Shown here in pieces: positions 29,396 through 38,440 of a stretch of 64,000 nt of DNA. The notes under the pieces were generated by a model. That model searched no databases and was not told the DNA's origin. It was given only the letters and a program-made list of their open reading frames with translations. How positions within the stretch are numbered: position 1 is the stretch's first letter; each line of letters opens with the position of its first letter. The DNA lies in assembly GCA_002205125.1 (NCBI GenBank), contig NIOE01000002.1:434001-498000 (forward strand), given 5' to 3'. The DNA comes from Roseateles noduli. Lineage in GTDB: Bacteria > Pseudomonadota > Gammaproteobacteria > Burkholderiales > Burkholderiaceae_C. A program made the translations under genes and the position numbers.

Positions 29396-29698
29396 TCAGA
29401 TGACGAAATCTTCCAGCTTGGCGCCGCCGGAAATGGCCGCCTTCAGCCATTTCGGTTGCAGGCCGCGGCCGCTCCAGGTTTCGCCGGTGGCCTGGTTGCG
29501 ATACTTCGCGGCCACCTTGGAGGACTTCGGTGCGCCGGTCTTGGCCGCGCGGGCGGTCAGGTCGGCGACCGTCAGGCCGTATTCCTGCATCAGCGACTTG
29601 ACTTTGCCGATCGCGTCGGACCGCTCGCGGTCCTGGGTTTCAGCGATTTGCGCTTCGAGGGCGGCCCGTTGGGCCAGGAGGTCTTTGAGCGATGCCAT
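29396..29698 (-). CDS. H-NS family nucleoid-associated protein
   Basis: 100 residues. The N-terminal coiled coil (LLAQRAALEAQIAETQDRERSDAIGKVKSLMQEYGL) drives oligomerisation. The C-terminal DNA-binding motif is YRNQATGETWSGRGLQPKWL, the betaproteobacterial H-NS form. Such proteins silence AT-rich, often acquired DNA. GAGG precedes the ATG, and a TATAAT-containing promoter lies upstream. The gene is flanked by its own terminator and is monocistronic. Confidence 0.92.
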   Translation of the reverse strand: MASLKDLLAQRAALEAQIAETQDRERSDAIGKVKSLMQEYGLTVADLTARAAKTGAPKSSKVAAKYRNQATGETWSGRGLQPKWLKAAISGGAKLEDFVI

Positions 29699-29748
29699 TT
29701 ATGCAATTCCTCGCGTAGTTCAACGGCTCCCTCGAAAGGGAATGCCGC

Positions 29749-29779
29749 ATTATAGGCAGGGAATCGAGTATGTCCGCAA
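29749..29779 (-). promoter_or_regulatory. Probable promoter of the H-NS gene
   Basis: A perfect TATAAT (plus-strand 29749-29754) lies about 50 bases before the start codon. A TTGCGG -35-like hexamer (29774-29779) is 19 bases further up, a slightly long spacing. Confidence 0.6.
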
Positions 29780-29943
29780 GGGGGTAAATCCTGGGGCAAG
29801 CCGGAAAGGGCCGCTGAAAGGGCTGCTCAAAGGTCCGGAAGCGGCAATTTCTGGAGTTTTGCCGGATCAACTGTCAGAAATCGTGTCTCGACTGACACGA
29901 ATTGACGAGGGCCGCCGCGCGGGCACGCACCGCGATGGGGAAA

Positions 29944-30216
29944 TCACTCCGTCGGCGGCACATATCCGGCGGGCTGTTCCGCGCCGCCGCCGAAGAAGAA
30001 CTGTTCCATCTGCCGCGCGAGGTATTGGCGGGCGCGCTGGTCGGCCAGATTCAGGCGGTTTTCGTTGACCAGCATGGTCTGGTGCTTCATCCACGCGGCC
30101 CAGGCTTCCTTGGACACGTTCTCATAGATGCGCTTGCCGAGTTCGCCCGGATAGATGGGAAAGTCCATCCCCTCGGCTTCCTTCTTCAGATAAACGCATT
30201 GGACGGTGCGGGCCAT
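29944..30216 (-). CDS. yggX: Fe(2+)-trafficking / oxidative damage protection protein YggX
   Basis: 90 residues matching YggX throughout: [30 protein letters not shown] at the start, the redox-relevant Cys7, and [34 protein letters not shown]. YggX protects Fe-S clusters and limits oxidative damage. It lies downstream of argA on the same strand with a 114-bp gap. Confidence 0.95.
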   Translation of the reverse strand: MARTVQCVYLKKEAEGMDFPIYPGELGKRIYENVSKEAWAAWMKHQTMLVNENRLNLADQRARQYLARQMEQFFFGGGAEQPAGYVPPTE

Positions 30217-30330
30217 ATCAAACCTCGATGCTCAAGAAATGTGGGGGGGAGTACGGCAGCCGGCCGCCGTCGGCCGCTGCCCGGGAAGGCGATCCCGGCG
30301 CTATGGAGCGCGGGGATCGGTGATCTGGGG

Positions 30331-31671
30331 TCAGGTGAGTTTCTTGACGAGGACCTGCGAACGCCGGTCCCAGTTGTATTTGCGCTTGCGTTCCTCGGGC
30401 AGCCAGTTCGGATCGACGGGCTGGAAGCCGCGCTTGATGAACCAGTGCATGGTGCGCGTGGTCAGCACGAACACGCTGGTCAGGCCCATGGCCTTGGCGC
30501 GTTGTTCGATGCGCTTGAGGATGCGCTCGCCGTCGCCCTGGCCCTGCACGGCGCTGGACACGGTGAGTGCCGCCATTTCCGCGGTGCGCGCTTCCTGATA
30601 AGGATGCAGCGCGGCGCAGCCGAATATCACGCCGTCGTGTTCGATGACGGTATAGGACTCGATGTCGCGTTCGATTTCGCTGCGTTCGCGTTTGACCAGC
30701 GTGCCGTCGCGCTCGAACGGTTCGATCAGCGCGATCAGGCTGCCGATATCGTCGTGGGTCGCCTCGCGCAGGCTTTCGAGTTTTTCGTCCACGACCATCG
30801 TGCCGATGCCGTCGTGGGTATAGACCTCCTGCAGGATCGCGCCGTCGACGGCGAAGGGCAGGATGTGCGAACGCTCGACGCCCGATTCGCAGGCCGTCAC
30901 GCAGTACTTCAGATAGAAACCGACGTCGGTCGGCTGCGTCGGCGGCGGGAGTTTGGCGATCAGCCGTTTCGCGTCGGCCAGCGCCAGTTCGGTGTCGATC
31001 GCGCTTTCCGGATCCTCGGGGTTTTCGCGCACGCCCTCGACCTCGGTCATGAACAGCAGCTTGTCGGCCTGCAGCGCGATCGCGGTTTCCGTCGCGACGT
31101 CTTCCATCATCAGATTGAAGGCGTCGCCGGTGGGCGAGAAACCGAAGGGCGACATCAGCACGATGGCGCCGATATCGATGGCGCGCTGGATCGCGGCGGC
31201 GTCCACGCGGCGCACGATGCCGGAGTGCTTGAAATCGACGCCGTCGACGATGCCGACCGGCCGCGCGGTCAGGAAATTGCCCGACACCACGCGCACGGTG
31301 GAATTGGCCATCGGCGTGTTCGGCAGGCCTTGCGAAAACGCGGCCTCGATTTCGAAACGCAATTGGCCGGCGGCCTCCTGGGCGCTGTCCAGGGCGATGC
31401 CGTCGGTGATGCGCATGCCGTGGCTGTATTGCGGCTGGTGGCCCTTGAGCGCGAGCTGCTCGTTCACCTGGGGGCGGAAACCGTGGACCAGCACGATCTT
31501 GATGCCCATCGCATGCATGATGGCCAGATCCTGGACGAAGCTGTTCAGCTTGCCGGCGGCGATCATTTCCCCGGTCATGCCGACGACGAAGGTTTCTCCA
31601 CGGTACGCATGGATATAAGGGGCCACCGCGCGAAACCACGGCACGAAGGTATGGGGGAAGACCAGGCTCAT
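30331..31671 (-). CDS. argA: N-acetylglutamate synthase (amino-acid acetyltransferase)
   Basis: 446 residues. An N-terminal amino-acid-kinase-like domain, the arginine feedback site (FVVGMTGEMIAAGKLNSFVQDLAIM, LVHGFRPQVNEQL), is followed by a C-terminal GNAT acetyltransferase domain with VSSAVQGQGDGERILKRIEQRAKAMG. It makes N-acetylglutamate, the first step of the acetylated arginine pathway. The start is MSLVFPHTF at 31671. It is divergent from the VOC gene. Confidence 0.95.
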   Translation of the reverse strand: MSLVFPHTFVPWFRAVAPYIHAYRGETFVVGMTGEMIAAGKLNSFVQDLAIMHAMGIKIVLVHGFRPQVNEQLALKGHQPQYSHGMRITDGIALDSAQEAAGQLRFEIEAAFSQGLPNTPMANSTVRVVSGNFLTARPVGIVDGVDFKHSGIVRRVDAAAIQRAIDIGAIVLMSPFGFSPTGDAFNLMMEDVATETAIALQADKLLFMTEVEGVRENPEDPESAIDTELALADAKRLIAKLPPPTQPTDVGFYLKYCVTACESGVERSHILPFAVDGAILQEVYTHDGIGTMVVDEKLESLREATHDDIGSLIALIEPFERDGTLVKRERSEIERDIESYTVIEHDGVIFGCAALHPYQEARTAEMAALTVSSAVQGQGDGERILKRIEQRAKAMGLTSVFVLTTRTMHWFIKRGFQPVDPNWLPEERKRKYNWDRRSQVLVKKLT

Positions 31672-31781
31672 GGGCGCGGATTGTGCAACAGCCTGTCCCC
31701 GCAACGCGGCGGCAAGGTCACTTGCGGGACGCTGTGCGGCAGCGGAGCATGGCGCCTCCGCAACACCCCCCGGAGCGAGAC

Positions 31782-32195
31782 ATGGAAGTCTTCAAGACGC
31801 ATGGGGCCTTCAGCTGGTCGGAGTTGATGACGACCGACACGAAGAAGGCCTCCGAGTTCTACGGCAAGCTGTTCGGCTGGACGATCGAGGCCATGCCGAT
31901 GCCCGGCGGTCCGGCGGATGCGCCGCCGTACCACGTGATCAAGGCGCGCGGGGCGGATGACGCCATCGGCGGGATGATGGCCTGCCCCCAGCAGGGGATG
32001 CCGCCCGCGTGGGGGATCTACGTCACGGTGGACAACGTCGACGAGACGGTCGCCCAGGCCAAGGCGATGGGCGGCAAGGTCCTGATGGAGATCATGGAAG
32101 TGCCCACCGTCGGGCGGATGGCGACCCTTCAGGACCCCCAGGGGGCGGTGATCAACGTCATCACCTACGCCGAGATGCCGGACGAGAAAAAGTGA
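31782..32195 (+). CDS. VOC (glyoxalase/bleomycin resistance) family protein
   Basis: 137 residues with two beta-alpha-beta-beta-beta modules. The first (FSWSELMTTDTKKASEFYGKLFGWTIE) and second (VDNVDETVAQAKAMGGKVLMEIMEVPTVGRMATLQDPQGAVINV) are typical of single-substrate VOC proteins. The ATG at 31782 follows GGAG. The substrate is not predictable. Confidence 0.88.
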   Translation: MEVFKTHGAFSWSELMTTDTKKASEFYGKLFGWTIEAMPMPGGPADAPPYHVIKARGADDAIGGMMACPQQGMPPAWGIYVTVDNVDETVAQAKAMGGKVLMEIMEVPTVGRMATLQDPQGAVINVITYAEMPDEKK

Positions 32196-32248
32196 GCCTG
32201 ACCTGACGTCCGGCCCGTGATCGCGGGGCGCGAGATAATCCGCGCCCC

Positions 32249-35200
32249 GTGAGTCAAGACACCAAAGCCCCCGCCCCCCGTCCTCCGCGCGCGCCGCGCC
32301 CTACCGGACAGCCGGGTTCCCCGCGTCCGCCGCGCCCGCCGCAGCCGCCTCGCCCGCCGCGCGAGGCCGGACCTCGCCGCCCTCCCGCGCCCGCCACCCC
32401 GATCCCGCCCATCGAGTTCCCCGAATCGCTGCCGGTCTCCGGCCGTCGCGAGGAGATCATGCGGGCGATGGCCGAGCACCAGGTGGTGATCGTCTGCGGC
32501 GAGACGGGCTCCGGCAAGACGACGCAGCTGCCCAAGATCGCGCTGGCGATGGGGCGCGGCCGCGGCAACGGCGGAGGCCTGATCGGGCACACGCAGCCGC
32601 GCCGGATCGCCGCGTCCAGCGTCGCCAAGCGCATCGCCGAGGAACTCAAGTCGCCGCTGGGCGACGTCGTCGGCTACAAGGTCCGCTTCCAGGACCGGCT
32701 GCAGCCGGGCGCCTCGGTCAAGCTCATGACGGACGGCATCCTGCTGGCCGAGACGCAGACCGATCCGCTGCTCAGCGCCTACGACACGCTGATCATCGAC
32801 GAGGCGCACGAACGCAGCCTCAACATCGATTTCCTGCTCGGCTACCTGCGCGAGATCCTGCCGCGACGTCCGGACCTGAAGGTGGTCGTGACCTCCGCGA
32901 CCATCGACGCGGACCGCTTCGCGCAGCACTTCGCCTCGGCGAAGGGACCCGCACCGGTGCTGATGGTGTCGGGCCGGCTGTTCCCGGTCGAACAGCTCTA
33001 CCGACCCTTCGAGGAATCGCGCGAGTACGACGTCAACGACGCCATCTGCGACGCGGTCGACGAACTCTGGCGCAACGGTCGCGGCGACGTGCTGGTCTTC
33101 CTCCCGGGCGAGCGCGAGATCCGCGAAGCCGCCGAGGCGCTGCGCAAGCACCATCCGCCCGGCGTCGAGGTGCTGCCGCTGTTCGCGCGCCTGTCCGAGC
33201 AGGAGCAGAACCGCGTCTTCCAGCCGCACGGCCAGCCGCGCATCGTGCTGGCGACCAACGTCGCCGAGACCTCGCTGACGGTGCCCGGCATCCGCTATGT
33301 GATCGACCCCGGCCTGGCGCGCGTCAAGCGCTACAGCTACCGCAACAAGGTCGAGCAGCTGCAGATCGAGAACATCAGCCAGGCGGCGGCCAACCAGCGC
33401 GCCGGCCGCTGCGGCCGCGTCAGCAACGGCACCTGCATCCGGCTGTACGACGAGAAGGACTACCTCTCGCGCCCGCGCTTCACCGATCCCGAGATCCTGC
33501 GCAGTTCGCTCGCGGGCGTGATCCTGCGGATGAAGTCGCTGCACCTGGGGCAGGTCGAGGACTTCCCCTTCATCGAGCCGCCGCCGCGCAAGGCCGTGGC
33601 CGACGGCTACCAGCTGCTCAACGAACTGGGCGCCGTCGACGAGCGCAACGAGCTCACGCCCATGGGCCACGAGCTGTCCAAGCTGCCGCTGGACCCGCGC
33701 GTCGGCCGGATGATCCTGGAGGCGCGCCAGCGCGACGCGCTCAGCGAGGTGCTGGTCATCGCCAGCGCGCTGTCCGGCCAGGACGTGCGCGACCGGCCGA
33801 TGGAGCAGCAACAGCAGGCTGACGAGAAGCACAAGAAGTTCGACGACGAGAAGTCGGAGTTCATGGGCTACCTGAAGCTGTGGAAGTGGCTCGGCGAGTC
33901 CCGCGGCGGGGGACCTGTTGACCCCCAGACGGCCGCTGCGCAGCCGTCGCCCCCCGAGGGGGCTGCGGCGCCTAGGGGCGGCCCGGCGGCGCCGCGCGAA
34001 CACAAGCTCTCCAACCGCAAGCAGGAACAGCTGCTGCGCGACAACTTCGTCAACCCGCGTCGCGTGCGCGAGTGGCGCGACATCTACTCGCAGCTGCACA
34101 CGGTGATCGCCGAGCACGGCTGGCGCCTGAACGGCGCGCCCGCCACCTACGAGCAGGTCCACCTGTCGATGCTGGCCGGTCTGCTGGGCAACATCGGCGT
34201 GAAGGCCGATGACGACGACTGGTACCTGGGCGCGCGCGGCATCAAGTTCTGGCGCCATCCCGGCGCGCACCTGAGCAAGAAGCCGGGGCGCTGGATCGTC
34301 GCGGCGGAGCTGGTCGACACCACGCGGCTGTTCGGCCGGGGCATTGCGGCGATCGAGCCGCAATGGCTGCCCGGCATCGCCGGCCACCTGATCAAGACCC
34401 AGCTGCTGGAACCGCACTGGGAGAAGAAGGCCGCCGAGGTCGTCGCGCTGGAGCGTGCGACGCTCTACGGCATCGTGCTCTACAACAACAAGCGGGTGAA
34501 CTTCGGCCGCGTCGACGCCGCCGCCGCGCGCGAGATCTTCATCCGCGAGGCGCTGGTCAACGGTGACTGGGAGACGCGGCTGCCGTTCCTGGCCCACAAC
34601 CAGAAGCAGATCGCCAAGGTCGAGGAGCTCGAACACAAGTCGCGCCGGCAGGATGTGCTGGTCGACGACGAGCTGATCTACGCCTTCTACGACCAGCAGC
34701 TGCCGGCGGACGTGTACTCCGGCGTGACGCTGGAGAAATGGTTCCGCGAGGCCAGCAAGGCCGACCCGAAGCTGCTGCAGCTCAGTCGCGACGAGCTGAT
34801 GCGCCACGAGGCTGCCGGCGTCACGAGCAACGCCTTCCCGAAGACCATCCGCCTGGGCGGCGTCGACTGCACGGCGACCTACCTGCACCAGCCCGGCGAC
34901 GCGCGCGACGGCCTGACGGTAACGGTGCCGATCTACGCGCTCAACCAGGTCAACGACGAACGCGTCGACTGGCTGGTGCCCGGGATGATCGAGGCCAAGG
35001 TCACGGCGCTGCTCAAGAGCCTGCACCAGAAACCGCGCAACCGGCTGACGCCGCTGCCCGAGTTCGTCGCCGAGTTCGTCGAGCTCAACCCGTTCGCGCA
35101 GGGTGGTCTGGTCGACGTGCTGCTGAAGGCGGTGAAGGAACGCTCGCAGGTCGCGGTGCAACGCAACGACTTCAAGCTGGAGCAGTTGCCCGCCCATCTG

Positions 35201-36409
35201 TTCATGAACATCCGCGTCGTCGACGAGCACGGCCGCCAACTGGGCCAAGGCCGCAACCTCGCGACGCTGAAAGCCGAACTCGGCACACAAGCGCGTTCCG
35301 CGTTCCAGGCGCTTGCCGCGTTGAAGCTGCAAGGCTCGGACGACGCCCAGAATCGACAGGCCCCGGGCGATTCCCAGAATCGACAAGGCGCCGACGGCGC
35401 TCGCGCAGGGCAAGGCTCGGCCGACTCCCTCTCCCGCTCGCGGGAGAGGGCAGGGGTGAGGGCTGCGGTCGGCGAAGGACGGCCGACGTCAGGCGACAGT
35501 GCGCCCTCGCGCGGCATCAAGGCGACGATCGTGCCGCCCAAGCCCGTGGCCGAAGCCACGAAAACCTACACCGCCTGGACCTTCGGCGAGCTCCCCGAGC
35601 TCATGGAGATCAAGCGCGGCCCGCAGACCCTGATCGGTTTCCCGGCGCTGATCGACAAGGGCCAACACGTCGAGATCGAAGTCTTCGACGAACCTGAGCT
35701 CGCTGCCGCGAAGCACCGTGCCGGCCTGCGCCGCCTCATCGCGCTGCAGCTCAAGGAACCGTTGAAGTACCTTGAGAAGAACATCCCCGACCTCACGCAG
35801 ATGTCGGTGTCCTACATGAGCCTGGGCACCGCCGAGGAGCTGCGCGACCAGATCGTCGCCGTCGCACTGGAGCGCGCCTTCCTCGCCGATCCCTTGCCGG
35901 TGGACGAGTTCACCTTCAAGGCCCGGCTCGAAGAAGGCCGCGCGCGCCTCAACCTGATCGCCCAGGAAGTCGCGCGCCTGACCTTCAACGTCCTGCTCGA
36001 ATACCAGGGCGCGCTGCGCAAGCTCAAGGACGCCCGCACGGCGCCCAAGGACGTGGTCGACGACCTCCAGGCGCAGCTGCAGCGCCTGATGCCCAAGCGC
36101 TTCGTCCTGCAGACGCCCTGGAGCCAGCTCCAGCACTACCCCCGCTACCTCAAGGCGATCACCCTGCGCCTGGACAAGCTGCGCGCCGACGCGCCGCGCG
36201 ACGCGAAGCTGTTGTCCGAGCTCCGTCCGCTGGAGCAGCGCTGGTCGCGCCGGGTGGCCGAACTCAAGGGCACGACCGATGCGCGGGTGGAGGATTTCCG
36301 CTGGCAGCTGGAGGAATTGCGGGTCAGCCTGTTCGCGCAGGAACTGAGGACCCCCCAGCCGGTCAGCGTCAAGCGCCTGGAAAAGGTGTGGGCGCAGTTA
36401 CAGAACTGA
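32249..36409 (+). CDS. hrpA: ATP-dependent RNA helicase HrpA
   Basis: 1386-residue DEAH-box helicase. After a Pro/Arg-rich N-terminus come Walker A (GETGSGKTT, 84-92), DEAHERS (about 186), SATID and motif VI QRAGRCGR. The C-terminal HrpA-specific region follows. HrpA rescues stalled ribosomes by acting on mRNA. The protein is longer than the roughly 1300-residue E. coli enzyme partly through two linker insertions at about 553-588 and 1031-1087. These are made of interspersed repeat DNA read in frame. The start is a GTG; no stronger alternative precedes it. Confidence 0.93.
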   Translation: MSQDTKAPAPRPPRAPRPTGQPGSPRPPRPPQPPRPPREAGPRRPPAPATPIPPIEFPESLPVSGRREEIMRAMAEHQVVIVCGETGSGKTTQLPKIALAMGRGRGNGGGLIGHTQPRRIAASSVAKRIAEELKSPLGDVVGYKVRFQDRLQPGASVKLMTDGILLAETQTDPLLSAYDTLIIDEAHERSLNIDFLLGYLREILPRRPDLKVVVTSATIDADRFAQHFASAKGPAPVLMVSGRLFPVEQLYRPFEESREYDVNDAICDAVDELWRNGRGDVLVFLPGEREIREAAEALRKHHPPGVEVLPLFARLSEQEQNRVFQPHGQPRIVLATNVAETSLTVPGIRYVIDPGLARVKRYSYRNKVEQLQIENISQAAANQRAGRCGRVSNGTCIRLYDEKDYLSRPRFTDPEILRSSLAGVILRMKSLHLGQVEDFPFIEPPPRKAVADGYQLLNELGAVDERNELTPMGHELSKLPLDPRVGRMILEARQRDALSEVLVIASALSGQDVRDRPMEQQQQADEKHKKFDDEKSEFMGYLKLWKWLGESRGGGPVDPQTAAAQPSPPEGAAAPRGGPAAPREHKLSNRKQEQLLRDNFVNPRRVREWRDIYSQLHTVIAEHGWRLNGAPATYEQVHLSMLAGLLGNIGVKADDDDWYLGARGIKFWRHPGAHLSKKPGRWIVAAELVDTTRLFGRGIAAIEPQWLPGIAGHLIKTQLLEPHWEKKAAEVVALERATLYGIVLYNNKRVNFGRVDAAAAREIFIREALVNGDWETRLPFLAHNQKQIAKVEELEHKSRRQDVLVDDELIYAFYDQQLPADVYSGVTLEKWFREASKADPKLLQLSRDELMRHEAAGVTSNAFPKTIRLGGVDCTATYLHQPGDARDGLTVTVPIYALNQVNDERVDWLVPGMIEAKVTALLKSLHQKPRNRLTPLPEFVAEFVELNPFAQGGLVDVLLKAVKERSQVAVQRNDFKLEQLPAHLFMNIRVVDEHGRQLGQGRNLATLKAELGTQARSAFQALAALKLQGSDDAQNRQAPGDSQNRQGADGARAGQGSADSLSRSRERAGVRAAVGEGRPTSGDSAPSRGIKATIVPPKPVAEATKTYTAWTFGELPELMEIKRGPQTLIGFPALIDKGQHVEIEVFDEPELAAAKHRAGLRRLIALQLKEPLKYLEKNIPDLTQMSVSYMSLGTAEELRDQIVAVALERAFLADPLPVDEFTFKARLEEGRARLNLIAQEVARLTFNVLLEYQGALRKLKDARTAPKDVVDDLQAQLQRLMPKRFVLQTPWSQLQHYPRYLKAITLRLDKLRADAPRDAKLLSELRPLEQRWSRRVAELKGTTDARVEDFRWQLEELRVSLFAQELRTPQPVSVKRLEKVWAQLQN
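33908..33990 (+). repeat. Palindromic repeat inserted in frame in hrpA (linker 1)
   Basis: The segment has GACGGC/GCCGTC and CCCCC/GGGGG inverted arms and a GGCGCC core, a design common among interspersed repeats of Burkholderiales genomes (family memory, not searched). It encodes a low-complexity stretch in HrpA containing DPQTAAAQPSPPEGAAAPRG, between the helicase core and the KLSNRKQEQLLRDNF region. Confidence 0.6.
35427..35463 (+). repeat. REP-like palindrome inserted in frame in hrpA (linker 2)
   Basis: A perfect ten-base inverted repeat, CCCTCTCCCG and CGGGAGAGGG around CTCG, is followed by CAGGGGTGAGGGC. This composite is a familiar intergenic repeat in GC-rich Proteobacteria, usually found outside genes (knowledge, not searched). 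Here it is translated as part of SLSRSRERAGVRA. Just upstream two CCCAGAATCGACA(A/G)GGC units are repeated 26 bases apart. Confidence 0.7.
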
Positions 36410-36514
36410 GCGGAGAATCCCCCTCAGTTCTTCAGGCGAGGACTTTGGGGTTCCGGTCCAATCGACATTACAAAAGGTCCGTGACCCCGCACCGGCGGGA
36501 GTCGCACATCGCTC

Positions 36515-38440
36515 GTGTCTGACAACACCACAACATCCACCGCCGCCCCGATGAAGCGTTTCGGCCGCTTCGAGCTGCGCGCGCTGCTGCACAAGAGCCT
36601 GCGCTCGATGCTGTGGGTCGTCTTCGACCCGCAGAGCGGCCAGGAGATGTTCCTGATGATGCCGCGGGAGAAACCCAACAGCGAGGCGGCGATGCTGCAC
36701 TGGCTGAAGACGGTCGACGGCGCCTCCCGCATCCAGCACCCGAACCTGGCCCACGTCATCGAGACCGGCCGCGTCGATCCCTGGCCCTATGTCGCCTACG
36801 ACCGCGCGCTGGGAGAGACGCTGGAGGAACGCCTGTCCCGCGGCGCGCCGCCGCTGCCGCTGGACGCCGCCGGCTGGGCCGCGCAGGCGCTCGAAGGCCT
36901 GGCCTTCGCGCACGAGGCCGGCCACGCGCACCGCGACATCCAGCTCGCCCACATCGTCGTCGACGGCGCCAACCACGTCCGCGTGCTGGGGCTGGAAGTC
37001 GCGCAGGAGGTCGTGCCGCCCAACGCCGACTTCAACGCCGCCACCCGCCGCGCCGCGCGCGAGGCCGCCGAGGAGGACGTCGTCTGCATCGGCCTGCTGC
37101 TGCACCGTCTGCTCAGCGGCAAGCCGGTGCTGGACGAATCCGACCTGCAGGTCGTGCTGCAGCGCATGCAGCCGCAAGGGCACGACCTGGTCCGCCTGGG
37201 CTGGGAAACCCCGTACGCCATCCCGGAACCGCTGCGCGCCATCGTCAACCGCGCCAGCGACCGGCAGACGCGCCAGCGTTACCACCTGGCGCGCAGCTTC
37301 TGGCGCGCGCTGGACGGCTGGCGGCTGTCGGCCGAGCAGGACGACGGCGGCCCCATCGCGCTGCTGAAGGACAAGATGCAGCGCTTCGGCCACCTGCCGA
37401 GCACCTCGACCCGGCTGGTGACGACGGTGTCGTCGTCCGCGATGGCCGGGCAGCACGGCAGCCAGCTGGCGTCCATGGCGCTGAAGGACATGGCGCTGGC
37501 GCTGGAGCTGATCCGGCGCGTCAACAACGCGTTGCGCCAGCAGGGGCCGACCAGCGGCGGCACGGTGCTCAACCTGCAGCGCGCGATCGCGATGCTGGGC
37601 CTGAACGGGCTGGAGGACGCGGCGCGGGCGCTCAAGCCCTGGCCCGGTCCGATGAACGAAGGCCAGGCGCAGTTCATGCAGAGCGTGATGCGCCGCGTGA
37701 ATCGCGCCGGCCAGGTGGCGCAGGCGCTGCGGCCGGCGGGTTACGACGGCGAGGTGGTCTACCTGATCTCGCTGATGCAGAACCTGGGCCGGCTGCTGGT
37801 GCAGTACCACTTCCCGGACGACGCGCAGCAGATCCGCCAGCTGCAGGTCGCGCCCGAGGCGACCGAGGACAACCCCAATCCGCGCGGCATGAACGAGCAG
37901 TCCGCCGCCTACGCGGTGCTGGGCTGCGACCTGGAGAGCCTGGGTCTGGCGGTCGCGAAGTACTGGGGCCTGGGCGACGAGCTGCAGCACATGATGCGCC
38001 GCCAGCCGCAGGAGGCGCCGGTGCGCCACGCCGACGGCGACACGGAGATGCTGCGGCTCACCTGCAGCCTGGCCAATGAACTGGTGGATGCGCTGGCCCA
38101 GCCGGAGCGCAAGCGCCAGGCGGCGATCGAGCTGGCGACGCGGCGGTATGCGCGGGCGCTCGGCCTCGGTCTGCGCGAGATCTACGACGCGCTGGGCAAC
38201 AGCGGCGCGATCGCCGACGCGGGCGAAAGCGGCCTGGGCGCGATGAGCGACCCGGCCGTCGGCGCGGCCGCGACGGCGGCGCCGCGGTCCCGGCTGCGCG
38301 AGCGCGCCGAGTCCGGCGCGCCGGCTCCTGCCTCCGCCACCAACACGTCCACCAACAACACGAACAGTACCGCCCAGCCAGGGTCGTCGACAGGCACGCG
38401 CCTGTCCGGCACACCCCAGCCCGGCAAGGACCGACCATGA
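36515..38440 (+). CDS. Pseudokinase-HDOD domain protein
   Basis: Up to 641 residues. Residues 14-280 keep the outline of a Ser/Thr kinase fold, but the key residues are gone. No glycine loop is seen, and no catalytic lysine in beta-3 (MFLMMPRE). The HRD loop is HRDIQLAHI, with Gln143 and His146 in place of Lys and Asn, and LGL replaces DFG. A HDOD domain (about 290-520) and an Ala/Ser/Thr-rich tail follow. A scaffold or regulator of the active kinase encoded next is the natural inference. The ATGA overlap with that gene (38437-38440) shows coupling. The start is GTG; an ATG at 36551 is possible. Confidence 0.8.
   Translation: MSDNTTTSTAAPMKRFGRFELRALLHKSLRSMLWVVFDPQSGQEMFLMMPREKPNSEAAMLHWLKTVDGASRIQHPNLAHVIETGRVDPWPYVAYDRALGETLEERLSRGAPPLPLDAAGWAAQALEGLAFAHEAGHAHRDIQLAHIVVDGANHVRVLGLEVAQEVVPPNADFNAATRRAAREAAEEDVVCIGLLLHRLLSGKPVLDESDLQVVLQRMQPQGHDLVRLGWETPYAIPEPLRAIVNRASDRQTRQRYHLARSFWRALDGWRLSAEQDDGGPIALLKDKMQRFGHLPSTSTRLVTTVSSSAMAGQHGSQLASMALKDMALALELIRRVNNALRQQGPTSGGTVLNLQRAIAMLGLNGLEDAARALKPWPGPMNEGQAQFMQSVMRRVNRAGQVAQALRPAGYDGEVVYLISLMQNLGRLLVQYHFPDDAQQIRQLQVAPEATEDNPNPRGMNEQSAAYAVLGCDLESLGLAVAKYWGLGDELQHMMRRQPQEAPVRHADGDTEMLRLTCSLANELVDALAQPERKRQAAIELATRRYARALGLGLREIYDALGNSGAIADAGESGLGAMSDPAVGAAATAAPRSRLRERAESGAPAPASATNTSTNNTNSTAQPGSSTGTRLSGTPQPGKDRP

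Noticed and set aside
32165-35413. 1082-codon open frame on the minus strand
   Set aside because: It lies entirely antisense to hrpA, is rich in Arg/Gln/Leu/His as expected from the complement of GC-rich codons, and has no recognisable domain, while hrpA has all helicase motifs.
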